Below, in pieces: positions 48,901 to 61,534 of a stretch of DNA of 64,000 nt. This DNA comes from Azadirachta indica (taxonomy: Eukaryota > Streptophyta > Magnoliopsida > Sapindales > Meliaceae). Under the pieces are notes generated by a model. That model saw only the letters and a program-made list of their open reading frames with translations. It had not been told where the DNA came from and searched no databases. Position numbers and translations under genes: made by a program. The first letter of the stretch is position 1. Every line of letters begins with the position of its first letter. The stretch spans positions 3,866,102 to 3,930,101 of the forward strand of contig CM040453.1 in the NCBI GenBank assembly GCA_022749755.1. The letters are read 5' to 3'.

Positions 48901-49711
48901 TCACTAATCATTTGATGAACTTTCATGCAAATTCCGCAAAATATGATGAAGACATCCATCTATAACCTAATTTTCCTCTATTTATTCCGTCCAACCTATA
49001 CCCTTCATAGTTCAAATCAAATCCTATACATCTTGTAGTGTAGGCAAATCTCCAAAAACTAACAAGACCCCAGAAAAATAAACAAATAAATAAATTTGCA
49101 AAGGTAGGAGCTGAACTAGCTAATTTATTGTCATATAACCACTATCCTTGAGCTAAGAATGACAATAACCCCAGCACAAAAAAAATAATAAATCAATATA
49201 AAATTAAGAACCTCTAAAAATCACATAATTCTCTTTTCAAAAATAAAAATGCTACCACATTACCAGTCATAGTCATTTTTATCGTTATCAGAGTTAAGAA
49301 AATCATCAGCACCAATCTTTCTGGCCGGTGTCGTAGAGGAAGAAATATTAAATATGGGAGAAGTTCCTGGTTTCGACCCTGTATTTCACAAAAACACCAA
49401 AACACATCTCAAAGCAAGTGCTTTTCCTCTTCACATTTCAAATAATTTAAAAAAACAAATTGAACATTTCATAATATCAAAACGGCAAAACCTAAAATTA
49501 TTACACAAAACAATATAATACCTAATGGCGCGTCAAACTCTTCGGAGTTGTTAAGAAGCAAATTAGTCTGCTCTTTCTCGCGCTTTCGCATCTCGAGAAA
49601 CAATGAGAGCTCCTCTTCTTTCTCCTTCATCATCGACGCTCTCAGTTGCTGCCTCTGCTTCAATGCTGCAGCCTGCATTTGGGTTTCTTGTGACCTAAAG
49701 CTTCGATTCAT
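45962..49711 (-). CDS. Basic proline/serine-rich BPP-family protein (microtubule-associated)
   Basis: Exons 49711-49522, 49378-49264, 48194-48080, 47485-46397 and 46216-45962 join with correct phases into 587 residues. The N-terminus (MNRSFRSQETQMQAAALKQR) leads into a Glu/Lys/Arg-rich helix with NSEEFDAPLG. Exon 2 carries GTSPIFNISSS and NDKNDYDW; exon 3 carries LLTPPGTPLFPSLEME. Exon 4 is a basic Ser/Thr/Pro-rich low-complexity region with tandem SAxKPTxS units (about 47290-47100). It ends with GTKMVERVINMRKLAPP and FGRTLSKKSLDMAIRHM; exon 5 starts DIRRSIPGNLRPLMTNIPAS. This matches the plant family of At2g40070/At3g09000, reported from memory to bind and organise cortical microtubules. There is no signal peptide, so it is cytoplasmic. 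The family match is strong; the microtubule role is transferred from Arabidopsis. Confidence 0.88.
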
Positions 49712-51689
49712 TATAGATCAAAACTGCCCGTACAAGCTTCTCATTCACGCCTCCCGCAGCAACAACAACAACAACGGCAAATTTGAACTCCACTAAAGCG
49801 AAAATTTAACAGCTAATAGATCTAAAACTGAACAAACAAGCAATAAAACGACTACAAGGCATGTCGTTATCGGCTTCGCTTAACGGAAGTAGCCTTAGCT
49901 AGCGAGCTGGCCTTTGTTTCTTCTTCCTCTGCTTGAAAGTTAAAATTGCTGAAAAAGCAAGGGATCAGAAAGAAGAAGAAGAGCGTGGGTGAGTGGCAAC
50001 GAGTGTAAATAATGGGAGATTAGAGGGGTGAAATGGGGATTGAGAGAAGGGGTTTTGATTACATTCTGGGTTTCTCGAGTGACGGGACAACTGTAAGTAT
50101 AGCTCCTTGTGTTTTCTCTCACTTGAAGCCTACGTTTTCAGATTTTTGCTTTTAGTTTGGTGGATAATCACGATAATGCCCTCTTTTTCCTTTTTCACCT
50201 CTTCATTGCGTTTGTTTTGAATTTCCGAAATGAAGTTTTTGCAGTTATGCCCTTTCTTTTTGTCTTATTCGAATTGCTGCCCATTTATATTTTGTATTTT
50301 CTTTTCTATTTTTGTGCTACGATAATTTAATGAGCAACAGAGTCAATCTGTTCAATCCTCATTGTTTTGGGAAAGAACGAGCATCTTATAGTTTTTTTTT
50401 TTAATACAAATACATCTAGAGTTTCACTGTTACTATAAACCAGAATATATCTAATAGTATTACAAATTAAAATATTTTTAAAGGTCCGAAATAAGTTCAC
50501 TTTATCTTTCAAAGGTTCAAAATAAGTTTATATTATATGAAAAGATTTCTACATGTAGTGGAAGAGCCATGCATTTTACAAAATTCAAACACACGCCCTC
50601 AAACTATGCCTGAATAATAGCATTTTATATTTTATGCAAAAAAAATTTGTAAATAAATAAATAAATGCAACATAATTTACTAATAATAATCATCATCATC
50701 ATAATTATAATGTTATTACTTATTTAAAAACTAGGATATTTGTCGTTATAAGTACAAAACGTTATTGCTAATACTTGGGTTCTACCGAAAATTTGATAGC
50801 TTATCAAATTTAGCATTGCAAATCATACAAACATTTAAGCACGAAAAAGATTTTGCAGAAAGTCCCTCCTATTTCTATAGTTGATCCACTGACACTTTTA
50901 GGATTAAAGGTAGTAATAATTATGCCAATGCTTTTCAAGGTTTAATGTATTTTTATCCACAAAAAAGAAAGTTATCTTGTTTTTATTATTTATTTTGATA
51001 TAGATTATTTAAGGTTTCTTAATTCATAATTGGTTTATAAACTATCATTTTTCAAATAAAAAACAAATTAATAAAGAAGTAAATTTAGCTTTAAGTCATC
51101 CCATTGAATAAACTAGTGCACATGATTTTCTCAAGAAAAGGTTAAAACGTATCACAAATTACATAATTGCCAAATAGTTTATACATTTTACATTAAATAA
51201 TTGTTTTTCAAAATAATGGTACCTGTATAGAGTTCCGAGTGACTGCAATGTATTGACTACTGAGTATATTATTATATAAATTCAATATTTTAAGTTTTAT
51301 ATTTAATGTTTTAAATTTTTTGTTAGATATTTTAAATTTTATACTTAATTTTAAAATTAAACTTTTTTATTTAATGTGTTAAATTTTGTGTTAAAATTTT
51401 TTAAATTTTTAATCTTGTTAATTGAGTAAATTATTGTTACATGGTGCAAAGAGCTAAGTCTCTATTAATAAAGTAATAATATTAAAATTAATATTGTTTT
51501 TGACGGGTGTATGTTAGATTATAGGTTTTAACTAATTAAAAAAAATTCATGTTTTAAATTGAAATGCTAATTTATCATGAATGGAAGAAAATTTTCGCAA
51601 ATATGGATTGGGGGCATTCAAGTCATTCGACCCAGGCGTGTCCATTTAAAGGGGTTGCCTTCTACTACCAAATTAAAGTCTTGGTGGCA
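49712..51689. other. Divergent promoter region and AT-rich spacer
   Basis: It holds the presumed 5' UTR and promoter of the BPP gene (about 49712-50150, relatively GC-rich) and then AT-rich sequence without a supported gene. Confidence 0.5.
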
Positions 51690-51699
51690 TTATAATAAA

Positions 51700-52269
51700 A
51701 AAATATTATTACAGTCCTCTTCTCATGTTTTCAACTATATCACTTAAATAAAAATTATAAAAAATATATCACTTACTTCTGCTATAATTATATTTGACCA
51801 CTATTTAACCATTAAGTGTAAGAATAAATATATAAAATATTATTATTTAATATTTAATATTTTATTTGAAAAAAAATTTTACTTTTCTAATTTTTTACAC
51901 AATCAATAAAAGGAAGTAAAAAAAAAACTTTATTTATTTATCTGTTTATATATATTTATGAGTATTCATTTGCAAAATATTTATTGAAAAAAATTATACT
52001 TCAAATTAAATTTTCAATTTTTCTATCTTTTATTTTATATTGATTTTCTTTATTTTATACATTTGAATTAACTAATACACATAATAAGATAAAAATAAGT
52101 ATTAAAAAAGTATTATTTAATAAAAAATAAATTATCAAGAGCATTTTAATAAATTTATCATTAAGAGTTAGTTGACTAAGACTTTAGGAAAGATATGTGA
52201 TACAATCCCTATTTTTTTTCTCCAGATGATATAAAGCCAAATCCCAGGGGAGAAATGTGATAATATCCC
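51700..52269. mobile_element. MULE-type MITE with 10-bp TSD
   Basis: The right end, reverse-complemented, starts GGGATATTATCACATTTCTC, the same terminus as the element at 2644-3804. The left end is decayed (AAAATATTATTACAG) but keeps the TATATCACTT and ATATATCACTTACT blocks. A perfect 10-bp duplication TTATAATAAA flanks it (51690-51699, 52270-52279). It is 570 bp, AT-rich, with no coding sequence. It ends about 420 bp before the ATE1 start, so it may sit in that promoter. Confidence 0.82.
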
Positions 52270-52485
52270 TTATAATAAAATTTTAAGCTTTAAACTCAAA
52301 AGTTTGGATTTTACCTCACATGTTTGAGGTTTTTTCTCGTGTAAAAATGGACGAAATAATACAAATCGTGAAAAATCAAACAGACTCGTTGATCGTGTGG
52401 CTGAAATACGAGGACAACAAACGAAACAAATTAATACCGTAGATCCCGAAGCACTGGATTTTATCTCCTCAGCAATTTCTCATTA

Positions 52486-52604
52486 CCGTGTTTGTTGGTG
52501 GATTATTTGCGGAATAACGTGATTTCGGGACCAAATAGAAGCGTTCCGTCTCTGTTTGTAGATTATTCGCAGAATAACCTGACCTCGAGGTCAAATAGAA
52601 GCGT
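52486..52604 (+). repeat. Two-copy tandem repeat (about 60-bp unit) upstream of ATE1
   Basis: The blocks GATTATTTGCGGAATAAC and GATTATTCGCAGAATAAC start exactly 60 bp apart (52501 and 52561). Each continues to CAAATAGAAGCGT and is preceded by a CCGTN-TGTTTG segment. The copies have several differences. They end about 80 bp before the ATE1 ATG, in the probable 5' UTR or core promoter. Confidence 0.8.
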
Positions 52605-52686
52605 GAAAGGTAAGGAGGATTCGAAACTGATTCATTTAGATAGAGAGAGAACAGATTGACTTACCCGGCGTCGTTTTCAGTGACCG

Positions 52687-55600
52687 ATGAAGAAATCTAA
52701 AACTGCCGGGAAAATGAAATGCGAAGCAAGCACTAGTAATAACAGCAACCGTAGGGGAGAAACGGTCGTTGCTGATTGTGGAACCTGTAGAGGCTCTTGT
52801 GGCTATTGTAATTCTCCTGGTCGCACCAGCATGTCTCACGGTCTGTCGTTTTTTTCTCTTCTTATTTGTCGTTTCAATATGAAAATTTTTGGAAGATTCG
52901 TGATCGATTATTTCTCAAATTAACAGAATCTGTGAATTATTTCATCCGGAATTTGTGGTTCTTCCCACTTGTGCTAATTCTCCAATCACTTTTTTTAATA
53001 TTCTGCTCACCGACGGAGATGCATTTGATTAGTTCGGAGCTGCAAATTTTTCAATTTTTGATCTTTTAATTGATCGGTTAGCTTAATTTTCTAAAAATGT
53101 TGGCATTAATGTGTGACTACATTAGCTTTATTTCCGGTGTGCAGCTAATGAATCAGTGTAAAGTATGTGATTTTTTTTTTTAATTTATTTTGCTTGTCTT
53201 TGCAGGTTTATGGGGATACACTGTTACGGTTGATGACTACCAAGGTTGGTTTATGCAATCGGTTTAAAACAAAGATTTGTTTTTGTTTGCTTAGCCAAAA
53301 GTTGCGGGTTGGATTTTGTGTTTGCTTCACTTGAGAGCATAGATTTGTGTAAATAAATTGTAGTACCAGCATTCTTGTTGACATTTGTGAGTTTTGTTGT
53401 GGTTGTATAATAATAAGAAAATTATTTTTATTGCAATCCTTTTCCTTAATGACGGTTATTCTTTGTTCAAAAACTTCATTGATAAGTTGAATTGGGATCT
53501 AATTTAAATGATTTTTTGATCAATTGATTTCATGTTAGAATTTGTGATTGTTTCCTTATGCATATATCTAATTTAGCATGATAGGATTTAGCTTGTTCTA
53601 ACGAGGAGAGAATCGCATTTGATTAGCAATCAACATTGTAAATGTGACAAATATATAAGAGGAAAGAGTTAGTATTCCTTTACTTATGTAAAAGTGAGAT
53701 TACTTTTTATCAGTTCCTTGTTTTGAGCTGTTTGATCTTACTCCAGTTCAGCAGCCTTCCAATGAAGTCTGTTGACCGATATGTTACATTGCCTTCTGGT
53801 TATAATTTCATTTTAGTTTCCCCTTCTTACTTCAAGCTCTTATTGCAGATCTTCTTGACCGGGGATGGAGAAGATCTGGCTGTTTCCTCTACAAGCCTAA
53901 TATGCAAAAAACATGCTGCCCATCTTATACCATTCGTCTGAGGGCAAGTGATTTTGTTCCTTCTAAGGAGCAACGCCGAGTTTCCAGACGAATGCAAAGG
54001 TAAGTATGCTCTTTCATTTGCTCAGTTTCTTGGCGTTCAACTTGCATCTTAGTTCTATTTCATACTCTATCATCTGATCTTTTATATGAATGGTAGAAGA
54101 AATTTCCATATATGTCATGCTTTAATTGATTTAAAGATTTTTAACTAATTAGCCTGCCTAACTTTGGTGCATCACAAATGGTCTATTGAGATAAATGGAG
54201 TTCACTTTTCTATTTGTTAGAGGTTCTGAACTAAGGAGATTTTTGTGCCATAAGGTTGCAGGTCTGGCATTATATGTATTTGTTCAGCAATATGCAAATA
54301 ATTTCTAAATATTAAGTGGTTGGTTCAGCATTTGTTCTTTGTTTTCCACAAGTAAAGTCTGGACTCACTAATGTATTGATCTTCATTATCTGCATATTAA
54401 TTTGTCTGCTGCTGCTAAAGATTTGTTTTTATGTTTTTATTTTTTATAATTTTGTTTTTCAATATTTATGCTTTTTCAGATAGTTAGATCCTAAGTTTAC
54501 AAACATAGTAAAAACTAATGAAAAGCTCCTTATTTATTACTGACAGTGTTATATGCCTAGGTTTTTAGATGGCACATTGGATGCAAAAAATTCCACTGGC
54601 TTTATAGAGGATCCAAGTTCTTCTAACTGCCACAAAGTTTCAAGCTCAGAGGAAAAGAACTCTTTGTCTTGTGGCAATGAAGAGAAGAATAAGGAAGAAC
54701 AAATTCTGCATTATTTGTCGGACCAAATTGACAATGCAGTGAATATGCAAACTGTAAGTGGGGAATTTCCCTCTGGTATTCAACTTCCAAAAGCATCTGT
54801 CAAAAAAGTTTCACAGGGAAAAAGGAAATTACTAGTTGAAGGAACAGAAAACCTCTTATACACCAGCAACATTGCATTCCAAATAGCAGCCACTTTAAGG
54901 CGGGCAGTGTTAGCTGAGCAGGATATCCAGCAGATAAGACTGATGAGACAAAACACAGAAGATAAAGGTACATCTCTCAAAATTATAGCAGTAAAGCTGG
55001 CAAGCACTCTAAATCAGCTGGCAGAAAGCTGTGATCTTTCTGTCAAGGCTTGCAATGGGCATCTTAATTTTTATTCAGCTGTAAAACAAGCTTCGTCAAA
55101 TGAAGATGTTGAAATTGTTCATGTTTCTGAGGAATCTGCCACAGGATGTGAGAATAAACGCAGCTGTTTAAATAATAGCCCTGAAAATCCTCAGGGAGAA
55201 AAGCATAAGCTCCAGATACGTTTGAAAAGATCCAGTTTTGATCCGCAAGAGTTCGAATTATATAGACGATATCAGATTAAAGTGCACAATGACAAACCAG
55301 ATCAGGTTACTGAGACCTCATATAAGAGGTTTCTAGTTGACACTCCCTTAGTATTTGTTCCACCATCTGCTGATGGTACAGTTCCTCCTAGTGGTTTTGG
55401 CTCTTTCCATCAGCAATATCTGATCGATGACCGACTTGTTGCTGTTGGTGTGATAGACATTCTCCCTAGATGTTTGTCTAGTAAATATTTATTCTGGGAT
55501 CCAGATTATGCCTTTTTATCTCTAGGCAAGTATTCAGCTCTGCAAGAAATAGGTTGGGTGAACGAGAATCAAGCCCATTGTCCTAATCTTCAGTATTATT

Positions 55601-56075
55601 ATCTTGGCTATTACATTCACTCCTGTAGGAAGATGAGATACAAAGCAGCATATTGCCCATCAGAGCTTCTCTGTCCCCTTCGATACCAGTAAGTTCTTTT
55701 TCTTCTAGCAACTAATAGTGACTATGGACATAGAATTAATCATTTCAGAGATCCATTTTAGCTTCTTTACTAATATAGATGGGATCAACTTCATTATAGT
55801 TACAAACTCCAAATGTAGTTTGTCAAATTTCTTTCCTTGTATAATTTGTTAAAGCTGTCTAATCTTCTATTGGATTGATGTTCAAGTGGACTCTATCCTT
55901 GTCAACTTTGCTAATCTTCAAGTTACAATGACTTGTAAAAAGAAAAAGAAGGTTCTTGGTTTTAGTCCAGTGTCTGCAGTCTACTTGTATGCTCACTGGG
56001 TCTTTGAGCTTGAATTTGTTTACCTTGATATTCTGTCCTTGAAGCACAAAATAGAGTTTCATTTACAAGGCTTGC

Positions 56076-56114
<39 letters not shown>

Positions 56115-57005
56115 CCCTCATACCTGAGCTTCAGTTTTTTGGGTACTTTTGAACTTCTGAATCTGACAAGTGTAATGTTTCAGGTGGGTACCATATCATA
56201 TCGCAAGGCCATTGCTTGATAGAAGACGATATGCTGTTTTATCAGATTTTGCCAGCTTTCAAAATGCATCCACACCACCTTGTGATTCTGAAAATGTCAT
56301 GGCATTGAAACATGATGGTGTTGGCCACGAGTCGAATGATGTCCTTGTGGAGTATGATGAAGAAATGCTTGAGGCTGATTCTGAAAGTGATGATGATAAA
56401 CCTGACACAGAAACCAGTGGTCAGACTGTTGCAATGGAAGATGGTGATATCGGTAATATTCTAATTGGGGGAAAGGGATCTCGGGTGAGATACAAGGTAA
56501 AGGCCCTTGATCACTGAGTTGCATTGATGAACCCAGATCACACATATTAAAATGACACTACAATTTAGATTTTAAAAAAAAAAAAAAGCACTTTTGCTTT
56601 TCAATTTTAATAGTTTTCCAGAAGGAATATTTTTGTCCCTCCCAATCTGTTTCTGTCAATTTATCCATTACGCCACCTTACCTATATGCTCATTGATAAA
56701 ATCACTAAAGCTGAAGACTTAATAAAATAACTATAGAAAGATACCCCTTAATCACAACTGGAATGAAATCTATATCTTTTATTGAGAAACTAAACTTTAG
56801 CTGAAAAGATCTTTTGCCACCTCATCCTTTTCATCTTTCATTTGGCTTTCTGATTGCATTTTCTCATGATGTTGTTACAATTCTGAAGGATATTCAGCGA
56901 GTTTTTGGTCCCATCCAAAGGAAAACCTTGGAATCCCAGTTGCATAGATACCTGAGGGCTGTGGGTGCAGAGCTATCCGAGCGAATGGTCTATTCTCTTG
57001 GATAA
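52687..57005 (+). CDS. ATE1: Arginyl-tRNA--protein transferase (arginyltransferase)
   Basis: Exons 52687-52840, about 53206-53244, 53849-53999, 54561-55688, 56184-56496 and 56889-57005 give about 633 residues, close to the Arabidopsis protein. The enzyme transfers Arg from Arg-tRNA to N-terminal Asp, Glu or oxidised Cys, creating N-degrons for ubiquitin-dependent proteolysis, including the oxygen-sensing branch. The N-terminal domain has CGYC (38-41) and TCCPSYTIR (Cys87-Cys88), the conserved cysteines reported to bind an Fe-S cluster in yeast, plus YQDLLDRGWRRSG and KEQRRVSRRMQRFLDG. The C-terminal GNAT-fold domain shows GSFHQQYLIDDRLVAVGVID, YLFWDPDYAFLSLGKYSALQ and YYIHSCRKMRYKA. The acidic linker in exon 5 and the end DIQRVFGPIQRK also fit. 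Exon 2 is a 39-bp micro-exon. Introns are GT-AG. Confidence 0.94.
56079..56110. repeat. (AT)16 microsatellite in an ATE1 intron
   Basis: An uninterrupted AT run lies in the intron between exons 4 and 5 (55689-56183). Confidence 0.95.
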
Positions 57006-57444
57006 TTGCATTTGCTTTTACATGATTTTCCAGGTATGTCACCAAATTAAGCGGTGTCCTTGTATTGCTCTGAATTTGCTGGCCTGACCATACTGACCAG
57101 CGGCCAAAAGGGAGCTGTTATGGAATTTAATTCATTTCCTGGATTAAAGATCGCATTCTTTAGACGCATTTCCTGTGGAAAGTAAAGATTCATGGTCAAG
57201 TTCACATTGCAGATTCTATGTATGTCCTTTGTTTTCCTGTAGTTAGTCAATTGAAAGAAGTCAGTTGCTGACAGGTTGGCACACTCTTATGTCTTCGGGG
57301 TTACTGGATTTTTTATTGTTTTCCTTTTTCATTCAGGACATTGAACTTAATCTGCGTTTAAGAAGTAAATAACTTGTTTACCAGCACAAACATTGCATTT
57401 TCTGGCTTTGTATCTTTGTTAAGTATGTATTGATACAACGAGAA

Positions 57445-57450
57445 AATAAA
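57445..57450 (+). terminator. Candidate polyadenylation signal of ATE1
   Basis: AATAAA occurs 440 bp after the ATE1 stop, a plausible 3' UTR length. Other signals could be used instead. Confidence 0.4.
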
Positions 57451-58873
57451 GTTCTATCGAAGTCTAATCTTCAATTTCTTGATGTTAACTGTAAAAGGAT
57501 TGTGCCCTTATTATTTAGAGGTTTAAAATAAAATACCCCAAATCGAAACAATAAGTGCTTGTGATAAAGCCAAGTAATTCTTTTCTCATAGTCGTAGGGG
57601 TCTGCATTCTAAATTGCGCTGTTATTGTGTGATGATTCGATTCATCTGCGAATATGCTCTGAATGCTTACCACTTAATCCAAATGTTATATTTAATTTGC
57701 AAGTATGCTGACTGTTTAGGCCGTTTACAATTGATTTGGTCATTGTCCATGAATTATGCTTATGCAGCCAAATCTTTAATTCCTAAATTTCCATTTCTTT
57801 TCCCCGGAAAACAAATGAAAGAAAATTTTCTATTCTGAAAGTGGATTCCTCGTTGGAGCTGGAGATTTGAATTCTACTTATCAAATTGTTTGGAAAAACT
57901 TGGAGATCATCTGGGTTTATAAAAGAGAACGTATTTAACTAATTCAAGTGGTCTGTGGTCTGGAAACAACTAACTCAAGGTCCAACTATGAATAAAATAT
58001 GTTCAAAGTAAATGAATTTTTAATGTTATGGTTTATATTCGACCACTTCATTGCTTGCTAGAATGAAACTGTGGACTCAAAAAGAGTACGAAAACATAGT
58101 TTCTCATTCAACAAAGCGTGCCGGATGCCTCTCAAAACCCCCAGTAAGCATTAAGCAATTATTTTGAGGGCCAGGAGAAACCTTTTTGTTTGTGTTCTAT
58201 TTTCATGTCTTTAGAGCCGTATCCTCTCATAATCCTACTCCTTTGATGGGTAAATGTATAATATGGCCGTATTTGCATGACATTGAAGACCCATTTGCAA
58301 TTGTTGTGATTCAATTTCACTTCGAAAGCACTTACATCTAAAATATTTACCAATGAACTATATATTTGATAAACAGTAAACACTTTGACAAATGACAATT
58401 AATATTTACCAACTATTCACTCAGTTCACTTATAAGTTAACAATTAACAGCTTGTGATTCCATTTTATATTATCTCAACTCCAAACAAGCCCTGAAATAG
58501 CATTTTTTTTCTTGCAGTACTTGGGGAGCTAAGCCAACTCTCTTAGTAAAACCTAAAACCCATTATTTTCAATATGCTAGCAATGAGCAATAATTAATTA
58601 GGACTGCATGAACAGTTCATTTGTTAATAACTAGGCCATCCTTGAGATCAAGGTTTACTTAAGAACAACAATTGACATTCAGTTGAACACACAAATGCAT
58701 TAAGGTTCGAACATCAACTTAATCCAAATCAACAATTGAGTGGGTTTTCAGTTAGGTTATTGACAGTGCATTTGGCTAGCTGCCGAATTGAAGAATAACC
58801 AGTTTGAGAATTCACAAGTTGAATAAGAAGAAACTTGATGGTTAAAGAATGTACAGTTGGAATTGATGGGTAG
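57451..58873. other. Spacer between convergent ATE1 and Yippee-like genes
   Basis: No supported gene; it contains the presumed 3' UTR of the minus-strand Yippee-like gene at its right end. Confidence 0.5.
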
Positions 58874-59855
58874 TCAAACATCATCGGCATCACTTCCGCC
58901 AACATGGGCTTCATGACTGACCCAATAATTGCTTCCGTCGGGACCAGAAACCTTAAACCTGCTCATCAGCATAACCTATTAGACCTTTATCGACAACATA
59001 ACTACAAACTATTGTTCATATTTTCTTTCTCCAATTCTTAGTTATATACTGACCGTTCAAGGACCGATTTTCCTTCCTTGTACTTCTGGCTCTTCTCATG
59101 GGCAGTCTCCTGAAAGAAACTATTTGATTAACTAACTGCAACAAGTTACATATAAATACTAATATATACTCAAATCTCTCTGCTATAAAGCTCTTACATA
59201 TTTCCACCCAACAATCGACCCACATCCAACACAGAAAATGTCAGCCACTGTATGCAATCCAGTCATCATCATTCTCTCTTCTTTCTCTCCAACAGAGACA
59301 TTAACTCTGTCAAGAAACAAGAGGTGCAAATTCATCCTTAAGATAGCAATTGTGAACATAAAATGTCATTTTGTAAGACAAACGTGATATTCAGCTGTCT
59401 ATAAAAATTCATCCAATCATCCTATTTGCCACCGAAACATGATACTTGCAGTTACCACAACATGCAATCCACCATACCTGCACTGCTTAGATGCGCTCAA
59501 TTAGAACACATAGCAAATAGGTTTTGAAAGACTGATGCTTTAAAGCAATTAACGGCTAGTTTCTTGTTAGATGATGAAAAAATACTTGAATCATTAGAGA
59601 GCAATGGGAAATTTACAGGGGCTATGATGATTTATATCCACCAGCACATAAAATTACTAATGCACTTAAAGCAAATGAAGGCATGCCATCTTCAGACAGA
59701 GACCCAGAATAAGCAAGGTAAATAAAAGCAACATCTTGCTCATATCGAAAGAGTATATACAGTCAATTCTTCTCACGAGCACCACATAAATTCTTCTAAT
59801 TTAGGCTTCTACAGCAGAAGTAACCAGACATTTATCACATTGGCAAGTTTTCAGA

Positions 59856-59889
<34 letters not shown>

Positions 59890-61534
59890 ATGGGAAGCTT
59901 TTCTTGTTCTCTTGTATTCTTCTTTGTTGGGCATATACTGATGAGGTGCCAAAATTAGAAAACTTACACTTTACTGAAGAGATAAGCTTTCCCATGCCTG
60001 CAGTGGAAAGACTGAATGAAAGAACACAAGTAGAACATTGTCAGAACATTTGCTTCTCATAACACCCCCAATCATCATTTGTAATTTTGTAGGATTCGAT
60101 GAAAATTATTAGAAGTTAAAGATGAGAGAAAAAAATTGCCCCAATATGCTGACTCATTAACAAGATACAAACAAAGAAGTTTCAGTTCGAAACTAGCTGT
60201 GGTTGAATTATTATCAAGTTTATGAATAATTTATCAATGTCCAAGCCTCATCTAAAAATTAAGTGAAAATACATAGAAGTGCCATCCACAATGTTACTCT
60301 GTCTTAGTGCTTTACCTCTTATCATACTACAGCACTTGCAACCATGATCACAGATGTCCATATAGCCAAATGTATGTACACAAACATGGATGCATACATC
60401 TTTATACATGTACCATAAGTTCCAAGAGCATAAAAACAATAGACAACCAAAAATAGTGTAATTAAAATCATCATTAGTAAGTTGGATGCACTACTTGGCC
60501 AATCTCTCAACTTACTTGAATGAGATATTTTAAGGCACTCACTCCTCAGAATAAACATCCAAGTTTCCTGACTAGTATAACAAAACAAATTACTTATATA
60601 AGCAAGCTCTTGATTATCTTTTGGCATAGTAGCTTCAGCAGAGACATTATCCACTGAAGTGTTTTGCAGTAAACATCATATATGCACCCAAAGTTTAAAG
60701 TGATCAAACTTCGTATATGGAAATAATCATTAGCTTGACTTTTGAACAGAAGTGAACAAACAGCATGAAGCATCTTGGTACAAAAAGTAAAGATGGAAAC
60801 TCAAAATTAACATTGGCACTGGCATCAAGTTTCATAACTATGGATAAAAGGCTAGAAACTCAGTTTCACCAATCTGATCAACTCTTTAGCATAAAGTTCT
60901 CTTCCTAAATCGCGGAGAAAAAAATTCAAGGCAACAAAAGATTAACATCATAAACAACTCTAAATAGGAAGCATCATTGAACTTCAGCATGCAACAGAAT
61001 AAAAATGACGTAGATACAATAGGCTCAATTTCTTATACATAAAGTCAAAACAGAAAGATCCAGCAGTTGATAATCATATATGTTCTGACCATGTGCCAAT
61101 ATCTGAAATAGAAACTCATACCTATTACCTATATAATTGCTATCCAATAACAACAAAAACACAACTTAAAATCACATTCTCTAATTACATAAATCTTCCC
61201 TTTAATTCTTTATTTCAAATAAAGAAACTATCCACCTCTTGTTCATATAAAAATATGATCATCGTACCAACAAAAGAAACTGTATACGAAATCTACCCAT
61301 CAAATAACATGCATGATTCAGAAAAAAGAAGAACATAAAACAAACAAATTAACCATGCCCAGATGAAAACTCCACAAGAACACGTCAAAACTATATAGAA
61401 ACAACAAATCAAAGGCCAAAAAGGGAGAAAATAACAACCTTGGAAACGATATCTTCACATAAAGCCAGATGCGTTCTGCAGTGCTTACAGCTATAGATCT
61501 TCCCTTCGAGATTCACCACAAACAATCTCCCCAT
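58874..61534 (-). CDS. Yippee-like putative zinc-binding protein
   Basis: Five exons (61534-61439, 60011-59968, 59306-59198, 59109-59054, 58958-58874) join in frame into 129 residues, the typical plant Yippee-like length. The zinc signature is exact: Cys16-X2-Cys19, 52 residues, Cys72-X2-Cys75 (CKHC and CVGC). Other family blocks are [68 protein letters not shown] and GKSVLERFKV; the tail is acidic (GGSDADDV). The Yippee fold is a beta-rich Zn domain related to the thalidomide-binding domain of cereblon and to Mis18. The plant function is largely unknown. From memory, the Arabidopsis counterpart is At2g40110, next to LHCB4.3 as here. All introns are GT-AG; intron 1 is 1.4 kb. Confidence 0.95.
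59859..59887. repeat. (TA)n microsatellite in a Yippee-like gene intron
   Basis: An uninterrupted TA run of 29 bp lies in intron 2. Confidence 0.95.

Noticed and set aside
54553..54560. Upstream ATG giving a longer start for the large ATE1 exon
   Set aside because: This ATG lies in the intron. The CCTAG acceptor at 54560 and the preceding MQR|FLDG junction define the exon.
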